From positions 1-29,769 of IMG/VR virus record IMGVR_UViG_3300045911_000056: 29,769 nucleotides of DNA. One strand, written 5' to 3'. Made by a program: the position numbers and the translations under genes. The DNA is from a virus. The notes under the pieces were generated by a model, which saw only the letters and a list, made by a program, of their open reading frames with translations, searched no databases and was not told the origin of the DNA. Positions 6,666 through 12,700 of the stretch are shown here, one piece after another; the first letter of the stretch is position 1; every line of letters starts with the position of its first letter.

Positions 6666-6692
6666 CGTCGTCTCCCTGTTAGTGGACTGTGA
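6666..6692 (-). promoter_or_regulatory. Conserved leader copy, promoter-proximal
   Basis: Minus strand reads TTCACAGTCCACTAACAGGG then AGACGACG and the ATG. A second TTCACAG sits just upstream, making a short direct repeat. It lies in the untranslated leader downstream of the promoter. Confidence 0.5.
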
Positions 6693-6756
6693 ACCTGTGA
6701 ACCTTCCGAACCACACGAACAACCTACAACAAATCCGCCGCCTTGTCAATAGTGAA

Positions 6757-6767
6757 GTTATCCACAA
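6757..6767 (+). promoter_or_regulatory. DnaA-box word
   Basis: GTTATCCACAA contains TTATCCACA, the canonical 9-base DnaA recognition word. An identical word in inverted orientation lies at 6899-6909, and the identity extends to 12 bases (AGTTATCCACAA). Confidence 0.55.
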
Positions 6768-6776
6768 GGTCTTGTG
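6763..6776. promoter_or_regulatory. Operator-like inverted repeat
   Basis: CACAAG and CTTGTG flank a 2-base centre, partly overlapping the DnaA-box word. The size and symmetry suit a dimeric repressor. No repressor gene is identified in the window. Confidence 0.35.
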
Positions 6777-6831
6777 TCGGCCCTAACCGGCCGGCGCCAA
6801 ATTTTCTAGGGGTGGACGGACGGAGGGGTGT

Positions 6832-6847
6832 GTATGCCCCAGCATAC
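6832..6847. promoter_or_regulatory. Palindrome between DnaA-box words
   Basis: GTATGC and GCATAC flank a 4-base centre, with GGGG and CCCC further out. It lies within the leftward untranslated leader, so it could act as a DNA operator or as an RNA hairpin in that transcript. Confidence 0.4.
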
Positions 6848-6898
6848 CCCCCTACCTCAGTAATACGCTTACCGGCCGAATCCGAATCACCGGGCCGA

Positions 6899-6909
6899 TT
6901 GTGGATAAC
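6899..6909 (-). promoter_or_regulatory. DnaA-box word, inverted copy at the leftward transcription start
   Basis: On the minus strand this reads GTTATCCACAA. It sits 6-7 bases downstream of the -10 element of the leftward promoter, so a bound protein would cover the expected transcription start. Confidence 0.55.
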
Positions 6910-6915
6910 TCTTTC

Positions 6916-6944
6916 ATAATAATGTGTTCGAATTACTTTGTCAA
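6916..6944 (-). promoter_or_regulatory. Strong sigma70-type leftward promoter
   Basis: On the minus strand TTGACA (6939-6944, perfect consensus) and TATTAT (6916-6921, 5 of 6) are separated by exactly 17 bases. It points into the left arm and is the best promoter in the window. It probably drives the small-gene array and perhaps the whole early operon using unmodified host RNA polymerase. Confidence 0.8.
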
Positions 6945-7035
6945 GGGCCATTTTTTACTTATAACATGTAACGATTTATCATTATCAATTCCGTTCGCTT
7001 CACGCCATTAAATGAAACGCGTTCTATAGTATTGC

Positions 7036-7142
7036 ATGCGTCCTGCGCCTCGAGTCTCGCTCTAGCATACCAGCGACGCGCTCCGCTTCCATCCATAAGA
7101 ATGCGTCCTGCGCCCCGCATCGCCGTCCATCCATAAGAATGC
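7036..7142. repeat. Paired interleaved direct repeats
   Basis: ATGCGTCCTGCGCC occurs at 7036-7049 and 7101-7114. TCCATCCATAAGAATGC occurs at 7088-7104 and 7126-7142. The two repeat types overlap at ATGC, suggesting a duplicated and partly decayed unit. No gene covers them. Confidence 0.7.
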
Positions 7143-7281
7143 ATCACGTCTCCACACTCCGCCGCGCCGATGCACTACATCTAATGCGCTACGCTTCCCG
7201 CCTGGCCCCGGCGCTCCGACATGCCGATCCCTAAACTTCCATTCCGATTTCATCCCTCAGTCAAGTAACTATGCGATCACA

Positions 7282-7433
7282 TGGCCATGCAATCACACGA
7301 ACATGCAAGCATATCAACATATAACTATTTGGTTACATTGGCATACGATCATACGATCACGTCGGCATACGATTGTACGAACATGTTGGCATGCGACGAT
7401 GAGAACATACGAGCGTACGGCGTTACAGCAATG
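7282..7433. repeat. Degenerate 24-bp tandem array (iteron-like)
   Basis: Units of 24 bases begin at 7338, 7362, 7386 and 7410, and related units begin at 7282 and 7306, with an 8-base interruption at 7330-7337. The best-conserved core is GGCATACGATNNTACGAACA. Helical-repeat-scale spacing and the position between DnaA boxes and the right-arm promoter resemble initiator-binding iterons. The array stays open in one frame and reads as an eight-residue repeat, but no start signal or gene context supports translation. Confidence 0.6.
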
Positions 7434-7487
7434 GATGCCTGGACCCCGGGGGGAGGACAAAGAACGCGTGACGCGTGAAGATTTAGT

Positions 7488-7546
7488 GACCTTTATAATT
7501 TTTGCAATATTTTTCAAAAGACCTTTATAATTTTTGCAATATTTTT
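7488..7546. repeat. Tandem 27-bp repeat pair, period 32
   Basis: A 27-base unit beginning GACCTTTATAATTTTTGCAA occurs at 7488-7514 and 7520-7546 without mismatch, separated by 5 bases. Each copy contains TATAAT and TTGCAA. Confidence 0.85.
7502..7531 (+). promoter_or_regulatory. Candidate rightward promoter formed across the repeats
   Basis: TTGCAA (7502-7507) from the first repeat copy and TATAAT (7526-7531, perfect -10) from the second are 18 bases apart. Neither copy alone has a good partner at this spacing. It is the best rightward candidate before the right arm and would give a leader of about 260 bases. Confidence 0.5.
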
Positions 7547-7561
7547 GAAACATGCCCCTTG

Positions 7562-7661
7562 TTTGAATACAATCCACAATGCCCCCGATCCTCGACATTT
7601 TTTTGAATCCAATCCACAATGCCCCTTTTTGAATCCAATCCAATGCCCCCGATCCTCGACA
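7562..7661. repeat. Direct repeats in the right-arm leader
   Basis: Three copies of a unit starting TTTGAATNCAATCC and ending AATGCCCC lie at 7562-7585, 7602-7625 and 7628-7649; the third lacks two bases. AATGCCCCCGATCCTCGACA follows copies one and three exactly (7578-7597 and 7642-7661). They would be transcribed as part of the rightward leader. Confidence 0.8.
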
Positions 7662-7794
7662 AACCTAGCGGAGACGTTTACCATTCACCATCGCAGGGAT
7701 CAGGGTTTGTAGTTTTTCTCTGTGTCTTAGCATTTGTAGGCTTCTTCCCGTCGAGTCCTCTTCCTCCACGCATGGCTTCCCACTCCCTACACCC

Positions 7795-8133
7795 ATGTCC
7801 ACTTCATTCATTTCCCCACTCGCGGACCTCGTAGTTTCATCGGGTACGAACGCCTCGCGTGTCGTTGATACTAAGTCTGAGTGTCACGACGCTGCGGCAA
7901 TCGCCATCATTTCCCCAGGGACTCTCGATTCGGCGACGTGGACGCTGGAAGTGTCATTTGATGGTTCTACGTTCGCCACGCTGCATGATGGAACAGCGAA
8001 CTTCGCTCCTCCGCCTGCGGGATCGGGACGCCAATATACCGAACTGCTCGGTTTTCCTTACTGGAGGATCAAGTCCTCAGCCAATGCCGCAGCGAACAGG
8101 ACATTCAAGGTTAGCAAACTCTGGCTTGCATAG
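7795..8133 (+). CDS. Virion-associated-type hypothetical protein, 112 aa
   Basis: First gene of the right arm. The sequence is beta-rich and polar, with a pattern (SATWTLEVSFDGSTFATLHD ... YWRIKSS) seen in small phage adhesion or decoration proteins with a discoidin- or jelly-roll-like fold. That likeness is from memory. There are no cysteine pairs beyond one residue, and no membrane segment. No clear Shine-Dalgarno precedes the ATG, which is unusual beside its neighbours, so translation may depend on the long leader. Confidence 0.65.
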   Translation: MSTSFISPLADLVVSSGTNASRVVDTKSECHDAAAIAIISPGTLDSATWTLEVSFDGSTFATLHDGTANFAPPPAGSGRQYTELLGFPYWRIKSSANAAANRTFKVSKLWLA

Positions 8134-8147
8134 GAGAACTCAGGCTG

Positions 8148-8768
8148 ATGTCTACTTTCTGGAAGACCCTGGCTGCACTTTTTGGTTCTGGTGCCATCGT
8201 TGTCGCAGCAGTTGCCTTTGCTTCCCCTGCGCTCAGTGTCTCATACCAACAGGATGGAGTTCGAGTAGTTGCACGTTGGTCCTCTGTTTGTGACTGGCGA
8301 GGTTGTCCTGACTCTTTCCGCGTGACTTGGACTCCAGGAAATGTGCGTACTGTAAATGGAAAGGCGGATACTGTAGTCATTCCACATCCTCCTATTGGTG
8401 ATTCGGCGCTCGTCACTGTCTCTGTTGTAGCCCTTCGTCGTGGGCAGGCTTCTTCTCCGCGCACGGCGAACATTTGGATTTATAATCCTGATGCTCCTCC
8501 GCCGTCCGTGGACTCCCTCAAGATTGACACTCTTGCTTTCCTGGCCGAGTTTGATCTGCCAATCCTCCAACGTACAGTGAATGGCGCGGCTGGACCACTG
8601 ACAATGTTGACTGGCGACAGTGTTCAACTGTGTGCATTTGCACGACGCAAGGCGACTGGAGAAATGGTGACACTCATTGATGCAAGAGTGAGTCAGGATG
8701 AGGAGGAGCGAATCGTCGAGGCGTGTGAATCTGCGAGGAAGGCAGTCCAGGCTGAACGGGGCAGTTGA
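8148..8768 (+). CDS. Secreted or membrane-anchored protein with Ig/FnIII-like domains, 206 aa
   Basis: Residues 5-27 form a hydrophobic segment (LAALFGSGAIVVAAVAFASPA) ending in small residues, so either a signal peptide or an N-terminal anchor. After it comes a fibronectin-III-like region with VSYQQDGVRVVARW, a CDWRGC cysteine pair and ALVTVSVVALRRGQASSP. A second beta-region follows (GPLTMLTGDSVQLCAFARRK), then a charged C-terminal helix. AGGAGA lies 11 bases before the ATG. A secreted protein inside a virion gene block could act at the cell surface, for example in exclusion, but the sequence shows no more than the architecture. Confidence 0.7.
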   Translation: MSTFWKTLAALFGSGAIVVAAVAFASPALSVSYQQDGVRVVARWSSVCDWRGCPDSFRVTWTPGNVRTVNGKADTVVIPHPPIGDSALVTVSVVALRRGQASSPRTANIWIYNPDAPPPSVDSLKIDTLAFLAEFDLPILQRTVNGAAGPLTMLTGDSVQLCAFARRKATGEMVTLIDARVSQDEEERIVEACESARKAVQAERGS

Positions 8769-8995
8769 TGAAACGATACCATTGGTACGATGAACCGTTC
8801 TCAGGCCATTTGTTCAAGTACCATCGTGGTGCTCGACGTGCAGCACGCAGGATGATCTATCACCGCGTACGCAAAGAAGGCTGCCTCCTCTGGCAGGAAA
8901 GAGCATTCATCACAAAGACAATGCTTGGGCGCATGGCATTGCTAAGTAGTATGCTCAGTGCCGTAGCACACATCACACTCCTCAACGGAACCTGA
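8768..8995 (+). CDS. Small basic protein with C-terminal hydrophobic segment, 75 aa
   Basis: The ATG at 8768 overlaps the previous stop by one base (TGATG). A TTG three bases earlier could also serve. The first 35 residues are rich in Arg, His and Tyr (FKYHRGARRAARRMIYHRVR). The C-terminal 20 (LGRMALLSSMLSAVAHITLL) are moderately hydrophobic. It may be a small membrane or DNA-associated protein. No family was recognised. Confidence 0.6.
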   Translation: MKRYHWYDEPFSGHLFKYHRGARRAARRMIYHRVRKEGCLLWQERAFITKTMLGRMALLSSMLSAVAHITLLNGT

Positions 8996-8998
8996 TAG

Positions 8999-9421
8999 AT
9001 GGCTTCCCCGAACGTATTCACTGCGTTTCGAGAGCAGGTCGCAAAAGGCCTGCATGACTTCGATACGCATACATACAAGATTCGCCTGTTGAACACAGTT
9101 CCAAGCGCATCGAACGAGGTGATCGCTGATCTTCCTTCCGAGATTGCGGCAGGGAATGGCTATACTGCCGGTGGTGCCACTGTAACTGTAACCAATGTCT
9201 CTACTTCAGGAAGCATCGCGACCGTATATGCCAATGATGTTGACTTCACTGCCTCTGGTGGAGACATCGCTGCGTTTCGTTATGCTGTCCTTGCCAACTC
9301 GACTACGAATGCTCTCGTCTGTTGGTGGGACAGAGGTGTCAGTAGCACGATTCCGAATGGTGATACATTCAGAGTGCAGGTGAGTCCTACTGCCGGATTG
9401 ATTCAATTCTCACTCGCATGA
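8999..9421 (+). CDS. Phage structural-type protein, 140 aa
   Basis: The N-terminus (FTAFREQVAKGLHDFDTHTYKI), the AAGNGYTAGGATVTVT core and the DVDFTASGGDIAAFRYAVL segment with a later WW pair match a widespread family of small phage virion-associated proteins of undetermined role. That match is from memory. The protein is beta-rich without membrane segments. The start at 8999 follows the previous stop directly; the ribosome site is weak. It is probably a minor virion component. Confidence 0.75.
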   Translation: MASPNVFTAFREQVAKGLHDFDTHTYKIRLLNTVPSASNEVIADLPSEIAAGNGYTAGGATVTVTNVSTSGSIATVYANDVDFTASGGDIAAFRYAVLANSTTNALVCWWDRGVSSTIPNGDTFRVQVSPTAGLIQFSLA

Positions 9422-9441
9422 TCTACGCGGCGGAGGAATGA

Positions 9442-10257
9442 ATGGCGACGCCTGTATTGGAGAATGCCGGTGCCACCGGAGGCGTCTCACGTGATGTGCC
9501 GTTGACTGGCACGGACAGATACGTGCTGGCAGGGTATGAAACGGATACTGGTGAGATTCGCGGTGCGCTGTTCGGCGACGTGGAGATGACCGAGTTGGCA
9601 CGAGCGACACTCATATTCGGTCGCACTCATGTCATCTGGGGAATCATTCCGCCGAACACGAGCCAAGAATCGCTCGTTGTGGATGCGGACAACGTGACTG
9701 GTGTCTGCTGGGCCGCGCAGTTTTCCGGGGTCCATCAGACGACGCCGACGCGCACGCCCCAGACGACCAACGGCGAGAGCACGACGGCCAACAATTCGGT
9801 CACTAACACGGAGGCCGATGACCTGATTGTGGCGCTTGCACGTGCAGCCAACGGCTCGGTCACCATCACACCGGATGGCAGTCTTTCTGAAGTCGTTCCG
9901 TTGACCACCGCCAACGGTGTGACCCGTTTCATCGTGTCACGTCGCACATCGCTCGGGAACCCCACGGCGATGAACTTTACCTTGAGTTCCAGCACCACAT
10001 GGACCAACACGGCCATTGCACTGGTGCCATCGTCAGGAACGGGGCAGACAATCCGTCCGAACAACACGGTGAGCGCATCGGGATGGACGGCGAGCGACAC
10101 GACGTTGCATGGTGACACGAGCGATCAGAGTGACACGACTTTTGCCAGCGCCTCGGCGGATGATGCCGTGATGACACTCGGACTGGCCGCGCCAAGTCCC
10201 GCGCTGTCCTCGGTGGATTCCATGATTCTCATTGTTCGCACGCGCATCGGGAGTTAG
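9442..10257 (+). CDS. Beta-rich virion or fibre-associated protein, 271 aa
   Basis: GGAGG lies 5 bases before the ATG. The sequence is Thr/Ser-rich with the alternating pattern of jelly-roll modules found in phage and bacterial surface proteins. DRYVLAGYETDTGEIRGALF opens the domain. HVIWGIIPPNTSQESLVVDA is its middle, and the AQFSGVHQTTPTRT segment is a typical late strand. A second smaller C-terminal module begins near residue 205 (GQTIRPNNTVSASGWT) and ends in VDSMILIVRTRIG. Base composition rises in GC from this gene on, differing from genes on both sides. Confidence 0.7.
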   Translation: MATPVLENAGATGGVSRDVPLTGTDRYVLAGYETDTGEIRGALFGDVEMTELARATLIFGRTHVIWGIIPPNTSQESLVVDADNVTGVCWAAQFSGVHQTTPTRTPQTTNGESTTANNSVTNTEADDLIVALARAANGSVTITPDGSLSEVVPLTTANGVTRFIVSRRTSLGNPTAMNFTLSSSTTWTNTAIALVPSSGTGQTIRPNNTVSASGWTASDTTLHGDTSDQSDTTFASASADDAVMTLGLAAPSPALSSVDSMILIVRTRIGS

Positions 10258-10259
10258 CG

Positions 10260-11210
10260 ATGGCGATCGTGTTTCGTGCGGCGGGGACTGCATCCAACGG
10301 GAACAATGCCACGAGCCTGACGCCGGGATTGCCGAGCGGCACCACGTCGGGTGATTTGCTGATTGTACAAGCACAATCATTCGGCGGCACCGATTCCCGT
10401 GTGCCGAGTGTCGGATCGGATTGGACATCCTATCAGTGGAACAACGGCACCTCGCGGCATTTGCTTGCGTGGAAGTTCGCGCGCACGGGGGAATCCGCAC
10501 CGACAATCACATGGACGGGCACGGGCGCGACGAATGACACGATGGTCAGCCGTGTGCACGGCTTTTACACGGACAGCAGTGGCAAGCGTCTTGTCCTGGC
10601 CGTCGTGGGTGACAATTCCACGAATGCGAGCGCCGACAATATCGGCCCCATTTCCGGTATCACCGTGCCCACGGGTGGCGGGCTGGTCGTCATTTCGGCT
10701 GGCAAGTCCAACGATTTCAATGGTCAGGGCGCGCTCACAAATTACACGCAGGCGGCGCTGACGGAAAGCACGACCGGCAATGACGCGGGCATGACGCTGA
10801 TGTATCGGCTCGCGGCCCCGGCGGGGGCCACGGGGAATCTCACCGTGCAAGACGATGGTAGCACGGCGAGCAATGGCGTCGGCCTCGGAAAGATGTTGTG
10901 TTTCCAGGAAGTCGATCTGGACACGCTCGATGTCGAAGTGCTGCAAAACACGACGGTGATCGCGACGCGCACGGCGCAGAGTGTGGGCTGGAGTGCGGGC
11001 AACATCACGGTCACGCTGACGAGCGGCGAGCGCGGCGACATCAGCGATGCGTCAGCGCTGCGGGTGCGCGTGACGAAGAAGGGCGCGGCCGGTGACGTGC
11101 AAGTGCTGGAGATCAGCGCGGCGATTGATGGAACAGAAGTTCCTGGTGGAAGTGTTCCATCCTGGTACTATCGAGATTTGTGTGGTTTGACTAGCGGAGA
11201 CGACCTATGA
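10260..11210 (+). CDS. Beta-rich virion protein, long paralogue, 316 aa
   Basis: Residues 1-217 align with the protein at 12701-13393 at about 60 percent identity by eye. Shared blocks include SLxPGLPxGTxxGD, FGGTD, HLLAWK, TWTGTGAT, VSRVHGFY, SAGKSNDF and NDAGMTLMYR. This copy alone has a C-terminal module of about 95 residues (LDTLDVEVLQNTTVIATRTA ... LRVRVTKKGAAGDVQVLEIS). GC content and codon choice are much higher than in the paralogue until about 11125, where composition switches back within the final 28 codons. It starts 3 bases after the previous stop and ends in an ATGA overlap with the next gene. Probably a virion surface or fibre component. Confidence 0.75.
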   Translation: MAIVFRAAGTASNGNNATSLTPGLPSGTTSGDLLIVQAQSFGGTDSRVPSVGSDWTSYQWNNGTSRHLLAWKFARTGESAPTITWTGTGATNDTMVSRVHGFYTDSSGKRLVLAVVGDNSTNASADNIGPISGITVPTGGGLVVISAGKSNDFNGQGALTNYTQAALTESTTGNDAGMTLMYRLAAPAGATGNLTVQDDGSTASNGVGLGKMLCFQEVDLDTLDVEVLQNTTVIATRTAQSVGWSAGNITVTLTSGERGDISDASALRVRVTKKGAAGDVQVLEISAAIDGTEVPGGSVPSWYYRDLCGLTSGDDL

Positions 11211-12232
11211 GAATCATTCCAAGTAACACAAGTACAGCGGCGCTCCGTCGTGTATTCTTTACACTTGTCGATGGTACTGACTTTACTACACCGAAGGACA
11301 TCACGGTCACTGGAGTAAAGGCTTCTCTTTCCATCGACGGTGGAACACCGGCGAATAGCACGAATGACATCACGAAGCTCAACGGCACTAATGGTCAGTA
11401 TTACCTGGAGCTTACCCAGTCGGAAACCAACCAAACGGCTGGCACTGTGATCCGTGGATACATCAAGCCTACAGGCTGCGCTTTGACGACATTCTCTTGT
11501 CAAATCTTCCACAGCACTGTATTCGACACGACGATTGCAGCCAACGTAACACAGTGGAATGGTTCCAACGTAGCGACTCCTGCCTCTGCCGGTCATCCAG
11601 TCGTCACGCTGAAAGTCGGAACGGGCACTGGTGAACTGAACGTGGCGAGCGGAAAGGCTCCCGCCACCATCGCTGCGGGTGACATTGCAAACGGTACAAT
11701 CACTAGTGGAACCATCGCCGCCGATGCCATCACGGATACGAAGATCGCTACTGGAGCACTCACATCTGGCAAGTTTGCATCTGGAGCAATCACATCCACC
11801 GTCCTGGCTGACAACGCTATCACTGCGGCGAAGATCAATTCCGGTGCGATTACCGTAGATAAGATCGCAGACAATGCAATCACTGCGGCGAAGATCGGTT
11901 CAGATGCCATCACTGCTGCGAAGATCGCAGCGAGCGCAATCACTGCGGCGAAGATTGACTCTAGTGCTATCACTGCGGACAAGATCGCTACTGATGCCAT
12001 TACCGGAGCGAAGATTGCCACGGACGCTGTGAATAAGATTCAGGATGGCCTAGCGACATCAACACTGCTCACAGAGGTTGCAGGGTATGTGGACACGGAA
12101 GTCGCAGCCATCAAGGCAAAGACCGATCAGCTCGTCTTCACCAAGACCAACGAACTCGATGTGAATGTCCAGAGCATCAATGATGTAACCATCACTGGCG
12201 ACGGAAGCACTAATAATAAGTTCGGAGTGTAA
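11207..12232 (+). CDS. Tail-fibre-like protein with twelve decapeptide repeats, 341 aa
   Basis: Residues 1-140 form a beta-rich N-terminal domain of a type common in phage virion proteins. Residues 161-280 are twelve consecutive ten-residue units of pattern xxAITxxKIx, as expected for a trimeric beta-helical or triple-stranded shaft. The C-terminal segment (NELDVNVQSINDVTITGDGS) resembles the ending of many phage fibre-associated proteins, which often read INxVxVTGxG. The repeats are visible as a 30-base periodicity in DNA (11687-12046), a substrate for slippage or recombination. ATGA couples it to the previous gene. Probable role: receptor-binding fibre or a connector to one. Confidence 0.8.
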   Translation: MRIIPSNTSTAALRRVFFTLVDGTDFTTPKDITVTGVKASLSIDGGTPANSTNDITKLNGTNGQYYLELTQSETNQTAGTVIRGYIKPTGCALTTFSCQIFHSTVFDTTIAANVTQWNGSNVATPASAGHPVVTLKVGTGTGELNVASGKAPATIAAGDIANGTITSGTIAADAITDTKIATGALTSGKFASGAITSTVLADNAITAAKINSGAITVDKIADNAITAAKIGSDAITAAKIAASAITAAKIDSSAITADKIATDAITGAKIATDAVNKIQDGLATSTLLTEVAGYVDTEVAAIKAKTDQLVFTKTNELDVNVQSINDVTITGDGSTNNKFGV

Positions 12233-12233
12233 T

Positions 12234-12695
12234 ATGGCACTTCAAGTGTGGGCTGACATTTGGGAGGACATTTGGGCTGACATCTGGAGATTGGAAGATG
12301 AAAATCTGACCACGATGCCTGCCGATCCGGTCCAAGTGGTAATCAGCCCACAGCCGGTGACCTTCCGATATTCAGCCAGTGTAGATCATGTAGGAATCAG
12401 TCTAGCTCCGCAAGCGGTAACATTCCTCTATGCCTCTCCTGTGGGGCATGTTGGACTCCAGGTTGCCCCACAATCAGTAACGTACAGAACTGTCCTACTC
12501 GCAAGCCCAGTTCAACTAGTTGTAAGTCCGCGACCGGTAACATTCAGAGATACTCGGGGTGTAGGCTACGTCGGACTTCAGCTTTCTGTTCAGTCAGTTG
12601 ACTTTTCCCAGTTTACATCGAACCCTCCAGACTTTCCCGAAGGAAAGGGAGAAGGTAAGAAGTTCTTCTGGTTCCGCATTAGGTTTGGAGGCTGA
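12234..12695 (+). CDS. Repeat-containing beta-strand protein, 153 aa
   Basis: The N-terminus carries three WxDIW repeats (WADIWEDIWADIW). Residues about 33-128 are five copies of an 18-23 residue unit with a V-x-L/V-x-x-(A/S)-P-Q-x-V-T-F pattern, in which PVQLVVSPRPVTF-type and VGLQVAPQSVTY-type forms alternate. The tail is Gly/Lys-rich and aromatic (GKGEGKKFFWFRIRFGG). GGAG lies 7 bases before the ATG. No family was recognised. Repeat structure and position between a fibre gene and a virion paralogue suggest an extended structural protein. Confidence 0.7.
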   Translation: MALQVWADIWEDIWADIWRLEDENLTTMPADPVQVVISPQPVTFRYSASVDHVGISLAPQAVTFLYASPVGHVGLQVAPQSVTYRTVLLASPVQLVVSPRPVTFRDTRGVGYVGLQLSVQSVDFSQFTSNPPDFPEGKGEGKKFFWFRIRFGG

Positions 12696-12700
12696 CAGGC

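Larger units (their letters stand above)
6666..7794. other. Divergent intergenic region, candidate replication origin
   Basis: About 1.1 kb separates the leftward and rightward arms and holds no supported gene. From left to right it contains a DnaA-box word, two palindromes, an inverted DnaA-box word, a leftward promoter, an AT-rich stretch (about 6902-7000), paired direct repeats (7036-7142), a degenerate 24-bp tandem array (7282-7433), paired 27-bp repeats (7488-7546) and a third repeat block (7562-7661). Iterated repeats plus DnaA boxes plus an AT-rich segment is the usual composition of a bacterial or phage origin. The assignment is inference from this combination. Confidence 0.5.

Noticed and set aside
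6724-6951. 75-residue leftward open frame in the divergent gap
   Set aside because: It begins at the promoter -35 and runs through the -10, both DnaA-box words and palindromes. No ribosome site precedes it and the product has no pattern.
6958-6992. Second leftward promoter (TTGATA with TTATAA or TATAAG)
   Set aside because: Spacing is 18-19 bases with poor -10 match in an AT-rich stretch; the nearby consensus promoter explains leftward transcription better.
7314-7643. 109-residue leftward open frame across the repeat arrays
   Set aside because: Its sequence follows the DNA repeats, with no ribosome site and no neighbouring gene on that strand to couple with.
7282-7661. Possible CRISPR array
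   Set aside because: Units are degenerate and adjacent, without unique spacers of constant length, and no cas genes are present.
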